Assembly (NCBI GenBank): GCA_029882355.1
Contig: JAOUKV010000020.1
Span: forward strand, 1 to 64,000
Source of the DNA: Gammaproteobacteria bacterium
GTDB taxonomy: Bacteria; Pseudomonadota; Gammaproteobacteria; SZUA-229
Length of the DNA stretch: 64,000 nucleotides
Direction of reading: 5' to 3'
A program made the position numbers and the translations under genes. The number at the start of each line of letters is the position of its first letter. Within the stretch, counting starts at the first letter, position 1. Positions 46,289-54,567 of the stretch are shown piece by piece. The notes under the pieces are model-generated. The model saw only the letters and a list, made by a program, of their open reading frames with translations, searched no databases and was not told the origin of the DNA.

Positions 46289-47671
46289 TCAGCTCAGTTT
46301 TCGTACTCTAAACTTACGACCTTTTATTTTTCCTTCTGACAACACTTTTAATGCCTGCTTGGCTATGGAACGTTCGACAGCAACATAAGCCACATTATTA
46401 AAAAGATCAATCTTGCCAATTTGTTTACCCGGTATTTTTTTATCGGCGGTTAATGCGCCCAGTATATCTCCAGCGCGAACTTTATCTTTACGCCCACCGT
46501 TTATGCACAGCGTCACCATCGGTGGGCTGAGTTTAAAGTCTTCTCGCATTTTAAGCGTTGATACGGGATCAATCCTCACTGAACTCTTCTGGTATTCTTC
46601 TATGGCCGTGACTTTTCGGGCTTCTGAGGGCATGAACAAACTGAGCGCTAAACCCTCTTTACCTGCGCGGCCAGTGCGACCGATGCGGTGAATATGAATT
46701 TCCGGATCCTGTGATATTTCAAAGTTAATAACGGCAGACAGGTCTTTAATGTCAAGGCCACGAGCGGCGACATCGGTGGCAATTAAAATTGAACTGCTTT
46801 TGTTTGAAAACTGAACCAATACACGATCTCGATCATTTTGTTCAAGGTCGCCGTGCAAAGCCAGTGCATGAAAACCCTGTTGCCATAATTCTTCAGCCAG
46901 TTCTCGGCATTGATGTTTACGATTGCAAAACACGACGCTGGATTCAGGCCGGTAATGGTGTAGTAGGGCGATTAAAGTTTGGGTTCGGTCGCCTTTTTCA
47001 ATTTCGTAGAATACCTGTTTTATTTTTTTATCGTCGTGCAGACTTTCTACATGAACATCAAGCGGATCTTTTTGAACGGCTTTGCTGATGTCTTTTATTT
47101 CATCCGGGTAAGTCGCGGAAAATAACAGTGTCTGTCTTTTCGCGGGCATGAATTTAACAATCGACATGATATCTTCATGAAAACCCATGTCGAGCATGCG
47201 ATCGCCTTCATCCAGTACCAGTGTTTTTAAATGATCTAAGTTTAAAGAGCCTTTTTGCAAATGTTTTAATATGCGCCCTGGTGTACCGACGACGATATGT
47301 GGCTGATGATCTAACGATGCCAGTTGACCACCCATCGGTATGCCACCACACAGAGTGAGAATTTTAGTGTTGGGGATTGGCCGTGCCAGGCGGCGGATTT
47401 CTTTGCTGACCTGATCGGCCAGTTCGCGTGTCGGGCAAAGTACCAGTGCCTGTGTCTGATATGTTTGCGCATCCAGCCTGTGCAATAAACCAATACCAAA
47501 TGCAGCCGTCTTACCGCTACCAGTTTTCGCCTGCGCCTGTACATCTTTACCCTCAAGAATAGCAGGCAGGCTTTGCGCCTGAATAGGTGTCATTACCTTG
47601 TAATCCAGTGATTCAAGGTTAGTCAAAAATTCAGGCGATAAAGGCAGTGATTTGAAGGCAGTAGTGGTCAA
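46289..47671 (-). CDS. dbpA: ATP-dependent RNA helicase DbpA
   Basis: A 460-residue DEAD-box helicase that acts on 23S rRNA hairpin 92 during large-subunit assembly. Walker A is AKTGSGKT, motif III is SAT, motif VI is [10 protein letters not shown], and the C-terminal ~75 residues form the DbpA RNA-binding domain (VTLCINGGRKDKVRAGDILGALT). Motif II reads DEGD ([14 protein letters not shown]) instead of DEAD. The motif II Ala lies in the ATPase centre and is nearly invariant, so activity may be altered. The base change could also be an assembly error. Confidence 0.94.
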   Translation of the reverse strand: MTTTAFKSLPLSPEFLTNLESLDYKVMTPIQAQSLPAILEGKDVQAQAKTGSGKTAAFGIGLLHRLDAQTYQTQALVLCPTRELADQVSKEIRRLARPIPNTKILTLCGGIPMGGQLASLDHQPHIVVGTPGRILKHLQKGSLNLDHLKTLVLDEGDRMLDMGFHEDIMSIVKFMPAKRQTLLFSATYPDEIKDISKAVQKDPLDVHVESLHDDKKIKQVFYEIEKGDRTQTLIALLHHYRPESSVVFCNRKHQCRELAEELWQQGFHALALHGDLEQNDRDRVLVQFSNKSSSILIATDVAARGLDIKDLSAVINFEISQDPEIHIHRIGRTGRAGKEGLALSLFMPSEARKVTAIEEYQKSSVRIDPVSTLKMREDFKLSPPMVTLCINGGRKDKVRAGDILGALTADKKIPGKQIGKIDLFNNVAYVAVERSIAKQALKVLSEGKIKGRKFRVRKLS

Positions 47672-47778
47672 GGAAAAGTCGTCTTTTGTGGTGTATGGAA
47701 GGCGAACTATAATAGCAGGGATTTAGTCATTCCTTTAGTTAAAAATTCAACCACGGCTAATCACTTTTAACATTGCAA

Positions 47779-48252
47779 TTAGAAAAAGTAATTTACGCCT
47801 AAGCTAATAAAGTTAAGGCCATCATCAATCTCAGTATATTCAACCTCCATTAGTCCTCCTGCGGCCCAGAAACCTATGCCGATACCAAAAGAAAGTTCCA
47901 GATTGTCATTATTGCCATAATCAACATCGGTTATACCAATTTTAGCTTTGAACTTAACTTTAGTATTTGAACGAAATGCGGCAAATACAGACAGTGTATC
48001 AACTTCCCAGTTATTGCCTGAGGGTGTATCGCCGTCGATAAGTGTTCGGGTTAATTCTACTTCGGTCGATAGGTATTTGTTCTGGCGATAGCCTATATCT
48101 AATCCCATGTTTACCGCGCTATCGTTAAATCCCTGTGGATCCATGAATCCGCCCTTGATGCCAAAATACCAGGGTGTGTCTTTATTAGCTGCTTCTGCAT
48201 AAGTGCTTATTAGTAACAGTGTGCATAATATACTTAGGATGATTTTTTTCAT
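47779..48252 (-). CDS. small outer-membrane beta-barrel-like protein
   Basis: A 157-residue exported protein. The signal peptide MKKIILSILCTLLLISTYAEA is followed by alternating amphipathic strands (WYFGIKGGFMDP, VNMGLDIGYRQNKYLSTEVELTRTL, LELSFGIGIGFWAAGGLMEVEY) and ends in NYFF, the C-terminal Phe expected for BAM-assembled barrels. ATG 48252 is preferred; 48282 would add 10 polar residues. No specific family assigned. Confidence 0.75.
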   Translation of the reverse strand: MKKIILSILCTLLLISTYAEAANKDTPWYFGIKGGFMDPQGFNDSAVNMGLDIGYRQNKYLSTEVELTRTLIDGDTPSGNNWEVDTLSVFAAFRSNTKVKFKAKIGITDVDYGNNDNLELSFGIGIGFWAAGGLMEVEYTEIDDGLNFISLGVNYFF

Positions 48253-48400
48253 GGGTGCTCCGCTAAATGCTGAAAACAGCAAAAATATTAGGTGTTGTGT
48301 GATTACAAAGGAGGAGTTTGACTGTTTTTTACATTTAAACGATATTTTATCTAGCTATCAAAATGATAGCAACGGGAGGTGTTGTTAATGTCTGTGATAA

Positions 48401-48436
48401 AAAATAAAGCAGCTTAAAAGCTGCTTTATTTTTTAT
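48401..48436 (-). terminator. intrinsic terminator (bidirectional)
   Basis: AAATAAAGCAGCT (48402-48414) and AGCTGCTTTATTT (48419-48431) form a 13-pair stem with a TAAA loop, A-tract on one side and T-tract on the other. It serves the minus-strand TIGR02647 gene ending at 48453. Confidence 0.88.
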
Positions 48437-48452
48437 TTGATTATGTCTTTAT

Positions 48453-48701
48453 TCAACTTGCTTCGGTAACGGGTGCCAACATCAATACCAGAGTTTGAGC
48501 GTGTTCCGCTGCGGTTCGTCCCAAATCGGTTAAATAGCCGCCATCGACCTGTGTGATCATGCCTTTTTCATGCAGACGTTTGACCGCTTCAATGGTTTCG
48601 GGATTGGCGCTTCCGTGTACTTTGATTCCTTGTTGCGTGCTTTCCAGGTTATAACGAATGAGTACATCCATTTCCTGGATTTGTTCGGGGGAATAGGGCA
48701 T
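48453..48701 (-). CDS. TIGR02647 family protein
   Basis: An 82-residue protein matching the TIGR02647 pattern MPYSPEQIQEMDVLIRYNL, STQQGIKVHGSANPET and GMITQVDGGYLTDLGRTAAEHAQ. It has a winged-helix-like look, but its function is unknown. ATG 48701 is preceded by AGAGG. A perfect FNR-type site lies 160 bases upstream, so it is probably induced at low oxygen. Confidence 0.85.
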   Translation of the reverse strand: MPYSPEQIQEMDVLIRYNLESTQQGIKVHGSANPETIEAVKRLHEKGMITQVDGGYLTDLGRTAAEHAQTLVLMLAPVTEAS

Positions 48702-48834
48702 AACACAACCTCTTTGGGATGAAATAGTCATTGTGACTGGACTGGTTAATCTTGACGGATTCTCATATTTAAATCAATTGCTTAGTTAATGAGTCAAGCG
48801 CACACATTATTTGTGGTAACTGATTTAAGTCATG

Positions 48835-48875
48835 ATCATAAAGCTATGCAGAAGCGGCATATTGATTTTGATCAA
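48835..48875 (-). promoter_or_regulatory. FNR/Anr-type promoter of the TIGR02647 gene
   Basis: TTGATTTTGATCAA (48862-48875) is a perfect match to TTGAT-N4-ATCAA. On the minus strand, TATGAT (read 48840 to 48835) fits a -10 element and puts the start near 48828, with the FNR site centred near -40.5. This is class II activator geometry. The resulting leader is about 127 bases. The site lies just after the end of the TlpA-like gene. Confidence 0.65.
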
Positions 48876-48887
48876 TCAGGCGCATAT

Positions 48888-49409
48888 CTAATCAAGTTTG
48901 AAATGTTGACGAATTTTTTTGCCGAACTCTTCATTCCCCCAGGGAGCAATACCGTAAAAGTTGCCGCTATAGGTTCCATCGGCTGAGACGAAGATGGTAA
49001 AGGGCAGTGCCGGAATGTCCAGACTATCGCTGTCATTTTTATCAACTAACAGTGCAGACATAGAAAGCTGATATTTTTTTATGAAGTATTTGGACTGTGC
49101 CATACGCTCATCCAGCGATAGCGGAATAATCAGAATGTCAGGATTATTTTTCTTCCACTCCAGCATATCGGGTAATTCTTTGCGGCAGGGGAAACACCAC
49201 GCTGCCCAGAAGTGTAATAAACGTGGTTTGCCCTGAGTGTCTTTTAGGTGATGAGTCTGTTCTTCCGTATCCAGCCAGCGAATGTTGGGCATCGGTTGCT
49301 TATCGCCAGGTTTTATTTCACTGGCATAACTGAACTGCGACAGTGAAAGCGTAACCAGCGCCACTGCAATAATACTTATAGGAAGATTTGTAGGGTTGCG
49401 AAATTTCAT
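48888..49409 (-). CDS. TlpA-like exported thioredoxin-fold protein
   Basis: A 173-residue protein with a signal peptide ending in FSYASE and a TlpA/ResA-type thioredoxin fold. The active site is FWAAWCFPCRKE (C72, C75), with a cis-Pro loop DIPALPFTIF later. It should act as a periplasmic thiol reductant or oxidant, for instance on apocytochrome or a copper chaperone. ATG 49409 overlaps the CX3CH cytochrome stop (ATGA); GTG 49412 is possible. Last gene of the five-gene redox operon. Confidence 0.9.
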   Translation of the reverse strand: MKFRNPTNLPISIIAVALVTLSLSQFSYASEIKPGDKQPMPNIRWLDTEEQTHHLKDTQGKPRLLHFWAAWCFPCRKELPDMLEWKKNNPDILIIPLSLDERMAQSKYFIKKYQLSMSALLVDKNDSDSLDIPALPFTIFVSADGTYSGNFYGIAPWGNEEFGKKIRQHFKLD

Positions 49410-49699
49410 CACTGGTCTTGTTGTGACAAATAATCAAGCAGCAGTTTAGTTTGATCTTCGGTTAATGGTGATCGACCCGAGCTTTGCATGCGAGTTTGCA
49501 TGGTGTTCAAAACTACGCGCCATTGTTTGGGTCTCAAGCGGCTGCGGTCGGGCGCCTGGTGGCAGGCATCGGCACAAAAAGTGGTGAATATTTCCTCGCC
49601 GCTGAGTGTTTCACTATTGCTATCAACTTCGGTAGTTTCATTGGCATGAAGCATACTGCTTATTAAAAGTAAAAAGAGCATTAGGCTGCATTTTATCAT
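49409..49699 (-). CDS. small c-type cytochrome-like protein with a CX3CH motif
   Basis: A 96-residue exported protein. Signal peptide ends near HANET. The heme-site region reads FTTFCADACHQAPDRSRLRPKQWRVVLNTM, that is C42-A-D-A-C46-H47: three residues, not two, between the cysteines. The context (CHQAPD.S.L.PxQWRxV) is clearly that of a c-type cytochrome of the CxxCH class. CX3CH is a rare natural variant that some systems can still load with heme. Possible axial Met68 or later. Start overlaps the preceding gene by four bases. Confidence 0.8.
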   Translation of the reverse strand: MIKCSLMLFLLLISSMLHANETTEVDSNSETLSGEEIFTTFCADACHQAPDRSRLRPKQWRVVLNTMQTRMQSSGRSPLTEDQTKLLLDYLSQQDQ

Positions 49700-50280
49700 G
49701 GTAATTGTTGATCCAGAATTTGAACGAGTGTATCACCGGTTCGGTAATCTTCATTCATCAGAATAGTGCCATCGCTGTCGATGACGATGGTGATGCCCAT
49801 GGCACCATTAAACTGATTTAGTACAGCCTGATCTACATCCGCCAAAATGCTGTAGCTAGAGCCTACATAACCATTGGCTTGAGCGGCGGCATAGGTAGCA
49901 GAGACGCTACCGGAAACATAATCAACCAGACCATAAACAACGGTTCCACGGCCAAGAAATTGTGGCATAACGTTGGTATAAATATGATCAGAATGCGAAA
50001 GGCAGATTGGGCACCACATGGTGAAGTAGAGCACAACTACATCCGCAGGATTCGAGCCGCCAGTTAAATGATCGGATAATATAAAATCATTACCATTCAG
50101 GTCTTTAATGGTGAAGTCTGCTGCGATTTGACCTGGCATATTACCGGTTGACCCGGTTGTTACTGCGCCACGTTGATCGCTACTGGAGGGCAGAAGATCG
50201 TCTTTTAAATCACAGGCACCTAGGCCAAACACTAGCAAGCTCAGAGCCAGAAGTTGTTGTAAAGTTTTAGCGTAAGACAT
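49696..50280 (-). CDS. thioredoxin-fold lipoprotein (AhpC/TlpA-type)
   Basis: A 194-residue lipoprotein with lipobox GLGAC (C23). After a Ser/Thr linker follows a redoxin fold with ADFTIKDLNGNDFILSDHL and LYFTMWCPICLSHSDHI, the C90-x-x-C93 site. The MWCPIC form of the active site and its spacing resemble TlpA/SCO-like thiol oxidoreductases used in copper or heme delivery. It begins 13 bases inside the preceding gene, so translation is coupled. Confidence 0.85.
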   Translation of the reverse strand: MSYAKTLQQLLALSLLVFGLGACDLKDDLLPSSSDQRGAVTTGSTGNMPGQIAADFTIKDLNGNDFILSDHLTGGSNPADVVVLYFTMWCPICLSHSDHIYTNVMPQFLGRGTVVYGLVDYVSGSVSATYAAAQANGYVGSSYSILADVDQAVLNQFNGAMGITIVIDSDGTILMNEDYRTGDTLVQILDQQLP

Positions 50281-51271
50281 GGCTAACTCCTACGGTAAGA
50301 ACGTCAGTGGTGGGGAAGTTTTCACCCCAGCCATCACGTGATGGAGCATGGCTATAAGTGAGCTTATAGACCCAGTCACGATTTTCAGTGGCCCAGGCCA
50401 TTGTCATGGAAACCGATTCTTTGCTGATGCCGGAAGTGGTATCGATAACACCATCAATCCTGGCTTCATCTTCTTTTAAAATAGCGTAGGCCAGTGTGGT
50501 CGTGATCGACTCCATTTCATCGGTGAAGTAGGTGTAACCAAAGCTGAGGTTGGTATTTAAGCGGTCACCGTATTGTTTGTGATAAGGCGCGACGTAAGTG
50601 CCATATTCACGATTGACAGGGCGCTCCAGATATTTGCCATAGCTGGCACCGAAACTCATGTTCCAGGGATAGATGGTTTTATCAATTAAAACGGAAGCAT
50701 CAAGGCGGTATGCGCCACGACCTGTGATATCGAAATTATCCACTACATCGTCATAGGGTGAAGTGCCGGTGGGAATAGTCAGTGTGCCACCCATATAAAT
50801 GGCAGGCATCAGGTCTTCCCAGTTCTTTACATCCCATACGCAGGTGATTTTTTCAAAGGCTTCATACCAGACAGATACCGTGCCATCACCAATGCCATTG
50901 GTGTTTCGTTCCAGACTGGCATATTTGTTTTGGTTAAAGACATAAGGCAGCGTGACAGAACCTTGCCAGTTGGGCGCTAAACGATGGGCGTAACCCATGT
51001 TTATTCGATACTGATTCAGGCTGGAGCCTTCCGGGTCTTCTACCCAGTCGCCGTTGTTATCCCAGAAACCATCGTAATGCTCATAATCCATACTGACATC
51101 GAGCATGGCTTTGGAGAATTTAGGTAATACCAGAGAAGAGGCCGAGCCGCCACCGCAGCAGGAAGCGGCATGGGCAGTTGGAATCCATTCTACTGGACTG
51201 AAAACAAGAGCGGTGCTTGTAATAAGCACCGCTCCTATGTAGCTATTAATCGGTTTTTTATAGTGCTTCAA
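50267..51271 (-). CDS. outer-membrane-like protein with an N-terminal CCGGG motif
   Basis: A 334-residue exported protein. The signal peptide (about 35 residues, ending AHA) would expose ASCCGGGSASSLVLPKF at the mature N-terminus, a probable metal-binding or thiol site. The remainder is made of amphipathic beta-strands (YRINMGYAHRLAPNWQGSVTLPYVF, GGTLTIPTGTSP, LNTNLSFGYTYF, VLTVGVSHVLR), so it is likely an outer-membrane barrel. No family named with certainty; transporter-like 'CCGGG' barrels occur beside redoxin genes in other gammaproteobacteria as far as I recall. Confidence 0.7.
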   Translation of the reverse strand: MKHYKKPINSYIGAVLITSTALVFSPVEWIPTAHAASCCGGGSASSLVLPKFSKAMLDVSMDYEHYDGFWDNNGDWVEDPEGSSLNQYRINMGYAHRLAPNWQGSVTLPYVFNQNKYASLERNTNGIGDGTVSVWYEAFEKITCVWDVKNWEDLMPAIYMGGTLTIPTGTSPYDDVVDNFDITGRGAYRLDASVLIDKTIYPWNMSFGASYGKYLERPVNREYGTYVAPYHKQYGDRLNTNLSFGYTYFTDEMESITTTLAYAILKEDEARIDGVIDTTSGISKESVSMTMAWATENRDWVYKLTYSHAPSRDGWGENFPTTDVLTVGVSHVLR

Positions 51272-51279
51272 AATACTTC

Positions 51280-52905
51280 CTACATAGCGCCAGGTGTTAC
51301 GGTGAAGGTTGCATAATCATTAATACCTGCACCAGCTACACCGTCGATGCTGCTGTTGAGTGTATAGGTATTGGTGGCTATACGTACATAGAGTGTTCCT
51401 TCAACACCGTTAGTCAGGCCAGTTATACCCTCGGCTGTCCAGTAACCGCTACCATCTTGATTGGCTAGAATTGGACTAGTGAAAGCAGCGTCAGTTGACA
51501 CTTCTACAGCCATATTAGCGATGATTAGAGCAGCTTCGTTCAAAGAAACACCATCAAAAACAGCCGGAAAGCTCATCATTGTTTCCATGGTAGAAGTGAA
51601 TAATTCGAATGTATGGCTACCAGGTACACTAATCAGGCTGGATTTGAACACCTGAAAAGTACGTGCAACTGGGCCATCCATACTCATCATTGTAAGGTTG
51701 CTATTTTTCAGTTTGACCATAGCAGTGCCATTCATCGCCATCATTACGGGTGGGAAGAAATGAGCAGTATCCGCCATTCCACCAACCATCACGGCTAAAT
51801 CCCAGTAACCCATAGATGTGCCGTCCATCATGACAGAAGCCATTACATAATAAACGGTGCAGTCATAAGTGCCGGGTGTAGCACTTGGAATACAAGCACC
51901 TGCATTATCAACGGGTGTTGAATGTGTTTTGTCAGCCATATGCATCATAGGCATTATTGATACCGTATCGCTTACGGGTGCACCAACACTATCAGTAACA
52001 CGAATCTGGAATTGACTCTTACCTTCCATCGCGTCCATCTCCATCATGCCCATTGTATCTTTGAGATATTCAACGGTGTAGTTGGCTGTAAGGGCAGTTT
52101 GGGCGAAAGGTAGAACACCAATCATGTCAGCAGCAAGACCAGATGCGTCATTACCACCATCACGGAAGTTCATCATGGCAAGAGTGAACTGGTTCTGGAT
52201 GTTGGCAGATAATGCTATACCAGTCGTATTTGATCCATCCAATGTGCCATCGGACAGGTCTTCTGCCAGAGCTAGCATGAGGTCAAACTGTTCAGCTGCT
52301 GTTAGCCCCAAGTCTAATGCTAACTGACTAAAAGTAGCAGCATGTAAACCTGCCAATAATTCATCGTTGCTGGCGCCAGTTGCAGGAGCAGTTGCATCAG
52401 TGGGTGCAATAGTAGTGTCAGGTGTATATCCAAAAGCGCTACTAAATGCAGCTTCAGCATCAGCATGGGTCATTTGATGCTGCATTCTTAGTTGGTACAT
52501 AATGGTGCTATCAGGTGTCGCGTGTAGAGCTACACCTGCGGCGAGTGTGCCGCCATTGGCATACGCAGCCAACATGCCAGCTGTTTGACTCGTACCATCA
52601 GCTTCATTGGTGTAAGTACCACCATCACAAACTAGGACCAGGTCGTCAGCAAGGTTAGCGGTCGGAATATTGGCACTGTAGGTACCAGTGGCAGATGTAC
52701 CGATGTTATCTACGATGATGTTGCCATTGATATCCTGAACACTACAAGCTGCACCATCGACTGCAGATGCAAAAACAGAACCGTCGATAGTCGTTGAAGC
52801 AACGCCAGCGTCATTACTACATCCAACCGTACCGGCAGATAGGATGGCTGCCAGCAATGTGGCAATGGCGGTACGCGAAAATGATAAATGATGTTCTATC
52901 GACAT
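51280..52905 (-). CDS. Met-rich lipoprotein, first gene of the exported redox operon
   Basis: A 541-residue lipoprotein with lipobox SAGTVGC. Residues 30-300 are Ala/Thr/Asp-rich with a small beta-domain. From about 295 there are dense methionine clusters: DTMGMMEMDAMEGK, IMPMMHMADKTHSTP, MMDGTSMGYWDL, PPVMMAMNGTAM, LTMMSMDG and STMETMMSF. The segment SQFQIRVTDSVGAPVSDTVS...YWDLAVMVGG resembles the FixH/YtkA-like beta-fold. Met clusters with His in an exported protein often bind Cu(I), so a copper-binding role is the best guess. No exact family known to me. Confidence 0.75.
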   Translation of the reverse strand: MSIEHHLSFSRTAIATLLAAILSAGTVGCSNDAGVASTTIDGSVFASAVDGAACSVQDINGNIIVDNIGTSATGTYSANIPTANLADDLVLVCDGGTYTNEADGTSQTAGMLAAYANGGTLAAGVALHATPDSTIMYQLRMQHQMTHADAEAAFSSAFGYTPDTTIAPTDATAPATGASNDELLAGLHAATFSQLALDLGLTAAEQFDLMLALAEDLSDGTLDGSNTTGIALSANIQNQFTLAMMNFRDGGNDASGLAADMIGVLPFAQTALTANYTVEYLKDTMGMMEMDAMEGKSQFQIRVTDSVGAPVSDTVSIMPMMHMADKTHSTPVDNAGACIPSATPGTYDCTVYYVMASVMMDGTSMGYWDLAVMVGGMADTAHFFPPVMMAMNGTAMVKLKNSNLTMMSMDGPVARTFQVFKSSLISVPGSHTFELFTSTMETMMSFPAVFDGVSLNEAALIIANMAVEVSTDAAFTSPILANQDGSGYWTAEGITGLTNGVEGTLYVRIATNTYTLNSSIDGVAGAGINDYATFTVTPGAM

Positions 52906-53154
52906 AGGTGCTTCTCCATAAAATATAAAATAATTTGAACATATTGTAATTAGTGAATGTGTGTCTGGGAATGCGACATAGTGACGCAGCTGGTCATGAA
53001 AACTGATGGATTAGTTTCTATGTCTATGAAATTCTGAGAATTTATTGACTGAGGAATATAAGTGAAGGCTTATTTCCATTAAAGTAAACTTGATCTAGCT
53101 CCTGTTATAGTTGACGATGTTTTGCATAATACTGACTTTTTACCGAGTTGCCTC
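52906..53154. promoter_or_regulatory. divergent regulatory region between the redox operon and nnrS
   Basis: About 250 AT-rich bases separate the Met-rich lipoprotein start from the nnrS start and must hold both promoters. I found no perfect FNR, NsrR or CueR-type site. Sigma-70-like hexamers occur, but their spacing is poor. Confidence 0.4.
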
Positions 53155-54360
53155 ATGCCATTGAATATTGATAACAGAAGTATCGCCTTAGCTATTCCAC
53201 CTTTATTGCGTCTGGCATTCAGGCCACTATTTTTAGGTGGTACTGTATTTTCTATTATTGCGATTATCTGGTGGCTTTATTTCTGGATGAATCCTTTTAA
53301 CTGGCAGCCTTATGGTGGGCCGGTCTGGTGGCATGGTCATGAAATGTTATTTGGTTTTGGTGCGGCCATTGTTGTTGGTTTTTTACTGACAGCGGTGCAA
53401 TCCTGGACCGGGGTGATCGGCATCAGAGGTAAACCTCTAGCGGTACTGGTATTAATGTGGTTGTCCGGAAGATTGTTGTTAGCTTTTGGTTCAGCTTTGC
53501 CCGACTGGTTGATTGCGGCAGGTGATGTCAGTTATCTATTGTTTGCCGCCATTGCCATGGCCTATCCGGTGATTAAAGTAAAACAGTGGCGTAATTTAAT
53601 GTTTGTGCCGATATTGTTTGTTTTTGCTTTATTGAATGCGGCCAGTCACTGGGGGGTGATTACCGAACAACCGCAGCTCGCCATTCAGTCACTGCACGGC
53701 ACGATTATGCTATTTGCTTTAATTATTTCCATAGTAGGTGGACGTGTTATCGCGGCATTTACCGCTAATACTATGGGTAATCAAAGAGCGCAGCCTATGC
53801 AGTGGTTAGAAACAGTGAGCATTGCCAGTATTATTTTTATGCTGGTAATAGCATTTTACGGTTTTGCCAGCGTGCCATCGGCTTTGTTGTTTATTGTTTC
53901 CAGTATTGCCGCCATCGCCAATGGCTGGCGTTTTTTACGTTGGGGTTTCCAGCATAGCTGGACTGATCCCATGTTGTGGTCGTTGCATCTGGCCTATGCC
54001 TTTATCCCCCTGGGTTTTGTTGGTCTGGCTTTGCATAGTGTGGGTTTGATGGACAATACCAGTGCAGCTTTGCACAGTTTTACTGTTGGCTCTATTGGCG
54101 GAATGATTCTTGCGATGATTTCGCGTGTCACCTTAGGTCATACGGGTAGACCGCTTAATCCACATAAATTAGTACCACTGGCATTCGGTTTTATTTTACT
54201 GGCCGCAGTATTACGTGTTGTATTGCCTGCCTGGCTGCCAGAAACATCACAATGGGGTATTGGCCTTGCAGGCGTTCTTTGGGTGGCTGCTTATGGTATT
54301 TATGTTTTTGTATACGCACCAATGTTGCTAACAACCCGGGCAGATGGGAACCCGGGATAA
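53155..54360 (+). CDS. nnrS: NnrS family heme-copper membrane protein
   Basis: A 401-residue protein with about 12 membrane helices matching NnrS, a heme- and copper-containing protein of nitric oxide stress and denitrification. Typical stretches are LLRLAFRPLFLGG at the N-terminus, GGPVWWHGHEMLFGFGAAIVVGFLLTAVQSWTG, the GGRVIAAFTANTMG loop, LHSFTVGSIGGMILAMISRVTLGHTGRPL and several conserved His. ATG 53155 gives the normal N-terminus; TTG 53122 would add 11 residues. It lies divergent to the exported redox operon. Confidence 0.95.
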   Translation: MPLNIDNRSIALAIPPLLRLAFRPLFLGGTVFSIIAIIWWLYFWMNPFNWQPYGGPVWWHGHEMLFGFGAAIVVGFLLTAVQSWTGVIGIRGKPLAVLVLMWLSGRLLLAFGSALPDWLIAAGDVSYLLFAAIAMAYPVIKVKQWRNLMFVPILFVFALLNAASHWGVITEQPQLAIQSLHGTIMLFALIISIVGGRVIAAFTANTMGNQRAQPMQWLETVSIASIIFMLVIAFYGFASVPSALLFIVSSIAAIANGWRFLRWGFQHSWTDPMLWSLHLAYAFIPLGFVGLALHSVGLMDNTSAALHSFTVGSIGGMILAMISRVTLGHTGRPLNPHKLVPLAFGFILLAAVLRVVLPAWLPETSQWGIGLAGVLWVAAYGIYVFVYAPMLLTTRADGNPG

Positions 54361-54370
54361 TTAGTCAGAG

Positions 54371-54412
54371 TTGCCCTGGATCAAGAGTCTATGTATAGAG
54401 TAACATTACAAT
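54371..54412 (+). promoter_or_regulatory. FNR/Dnr class-II-type promoter of the Cys-rich peptide
   Basis: TTGCCCTGGATCAA (54371-54384) matches TTGAT-N4-ATCAA in eight of ten bases. TACAAT (54407-54412) is a five-of-six -10 element; a start about 7 bases later (near 54419) puts the site centre at -41.5, exactly the class II position. The 39-residue gene begins 29 bases further on. Confidence 0.6.
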
Positions 54413-54447
54413 TCTCCTTCGATTAAACAGGTAATGAGGATAATAAT

Positions 54448-54567
54448 ATGGGTTGTTGCGGAAGCTGTGGCGGTCAAGACGCTGATAAAGAAAAAGATCA
54501 GGAAAAGGATAAAGAAAACGAGCAGGAGCGAAATCAGGAATCAAATAAAGAACAGGAAGAGAAATAA
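54448..54567 (+). CDS. 39-residue Cys-rich peptide with a CCGSCGG motif
   Basis: A short gene with GAGG ten bases before its ATG. The product begins MGCCGSCGGQDADK and continues as a run of Glu, Lys, Asp, Gln and Asn with no hydrophobic residue, ending EQEEK. Three cysteines in CCGSC at the N-terminus could bind a metal or an iron-sulfur precursor; the tail is a highly charged, disordered or helical chain. The terminator downstream and the FNR-type promoter upstream support a real independent gene. Its first residues recall the CCGGG start of the outer-membrane-like protein across the divergent region. No family known to me. Confidence 0.7.
   Translation: MGCCGSCGGQDADKEKDQEKDKENEQERNQESNKEQEEK

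Noticed and set aside
48789-48986. 65-residue forward open frame
   Set aside because: It overlaps the FNR site and the end of the TlpA-like gene and has no ribosome site.
53090-53111. TTGATC...TATAGT as promoter or TTGATCTAGCTC as FNR site before nnrS
   Set aside because: The hexamer spacing is only 10 bases and the FNR half-sites match on one side only.
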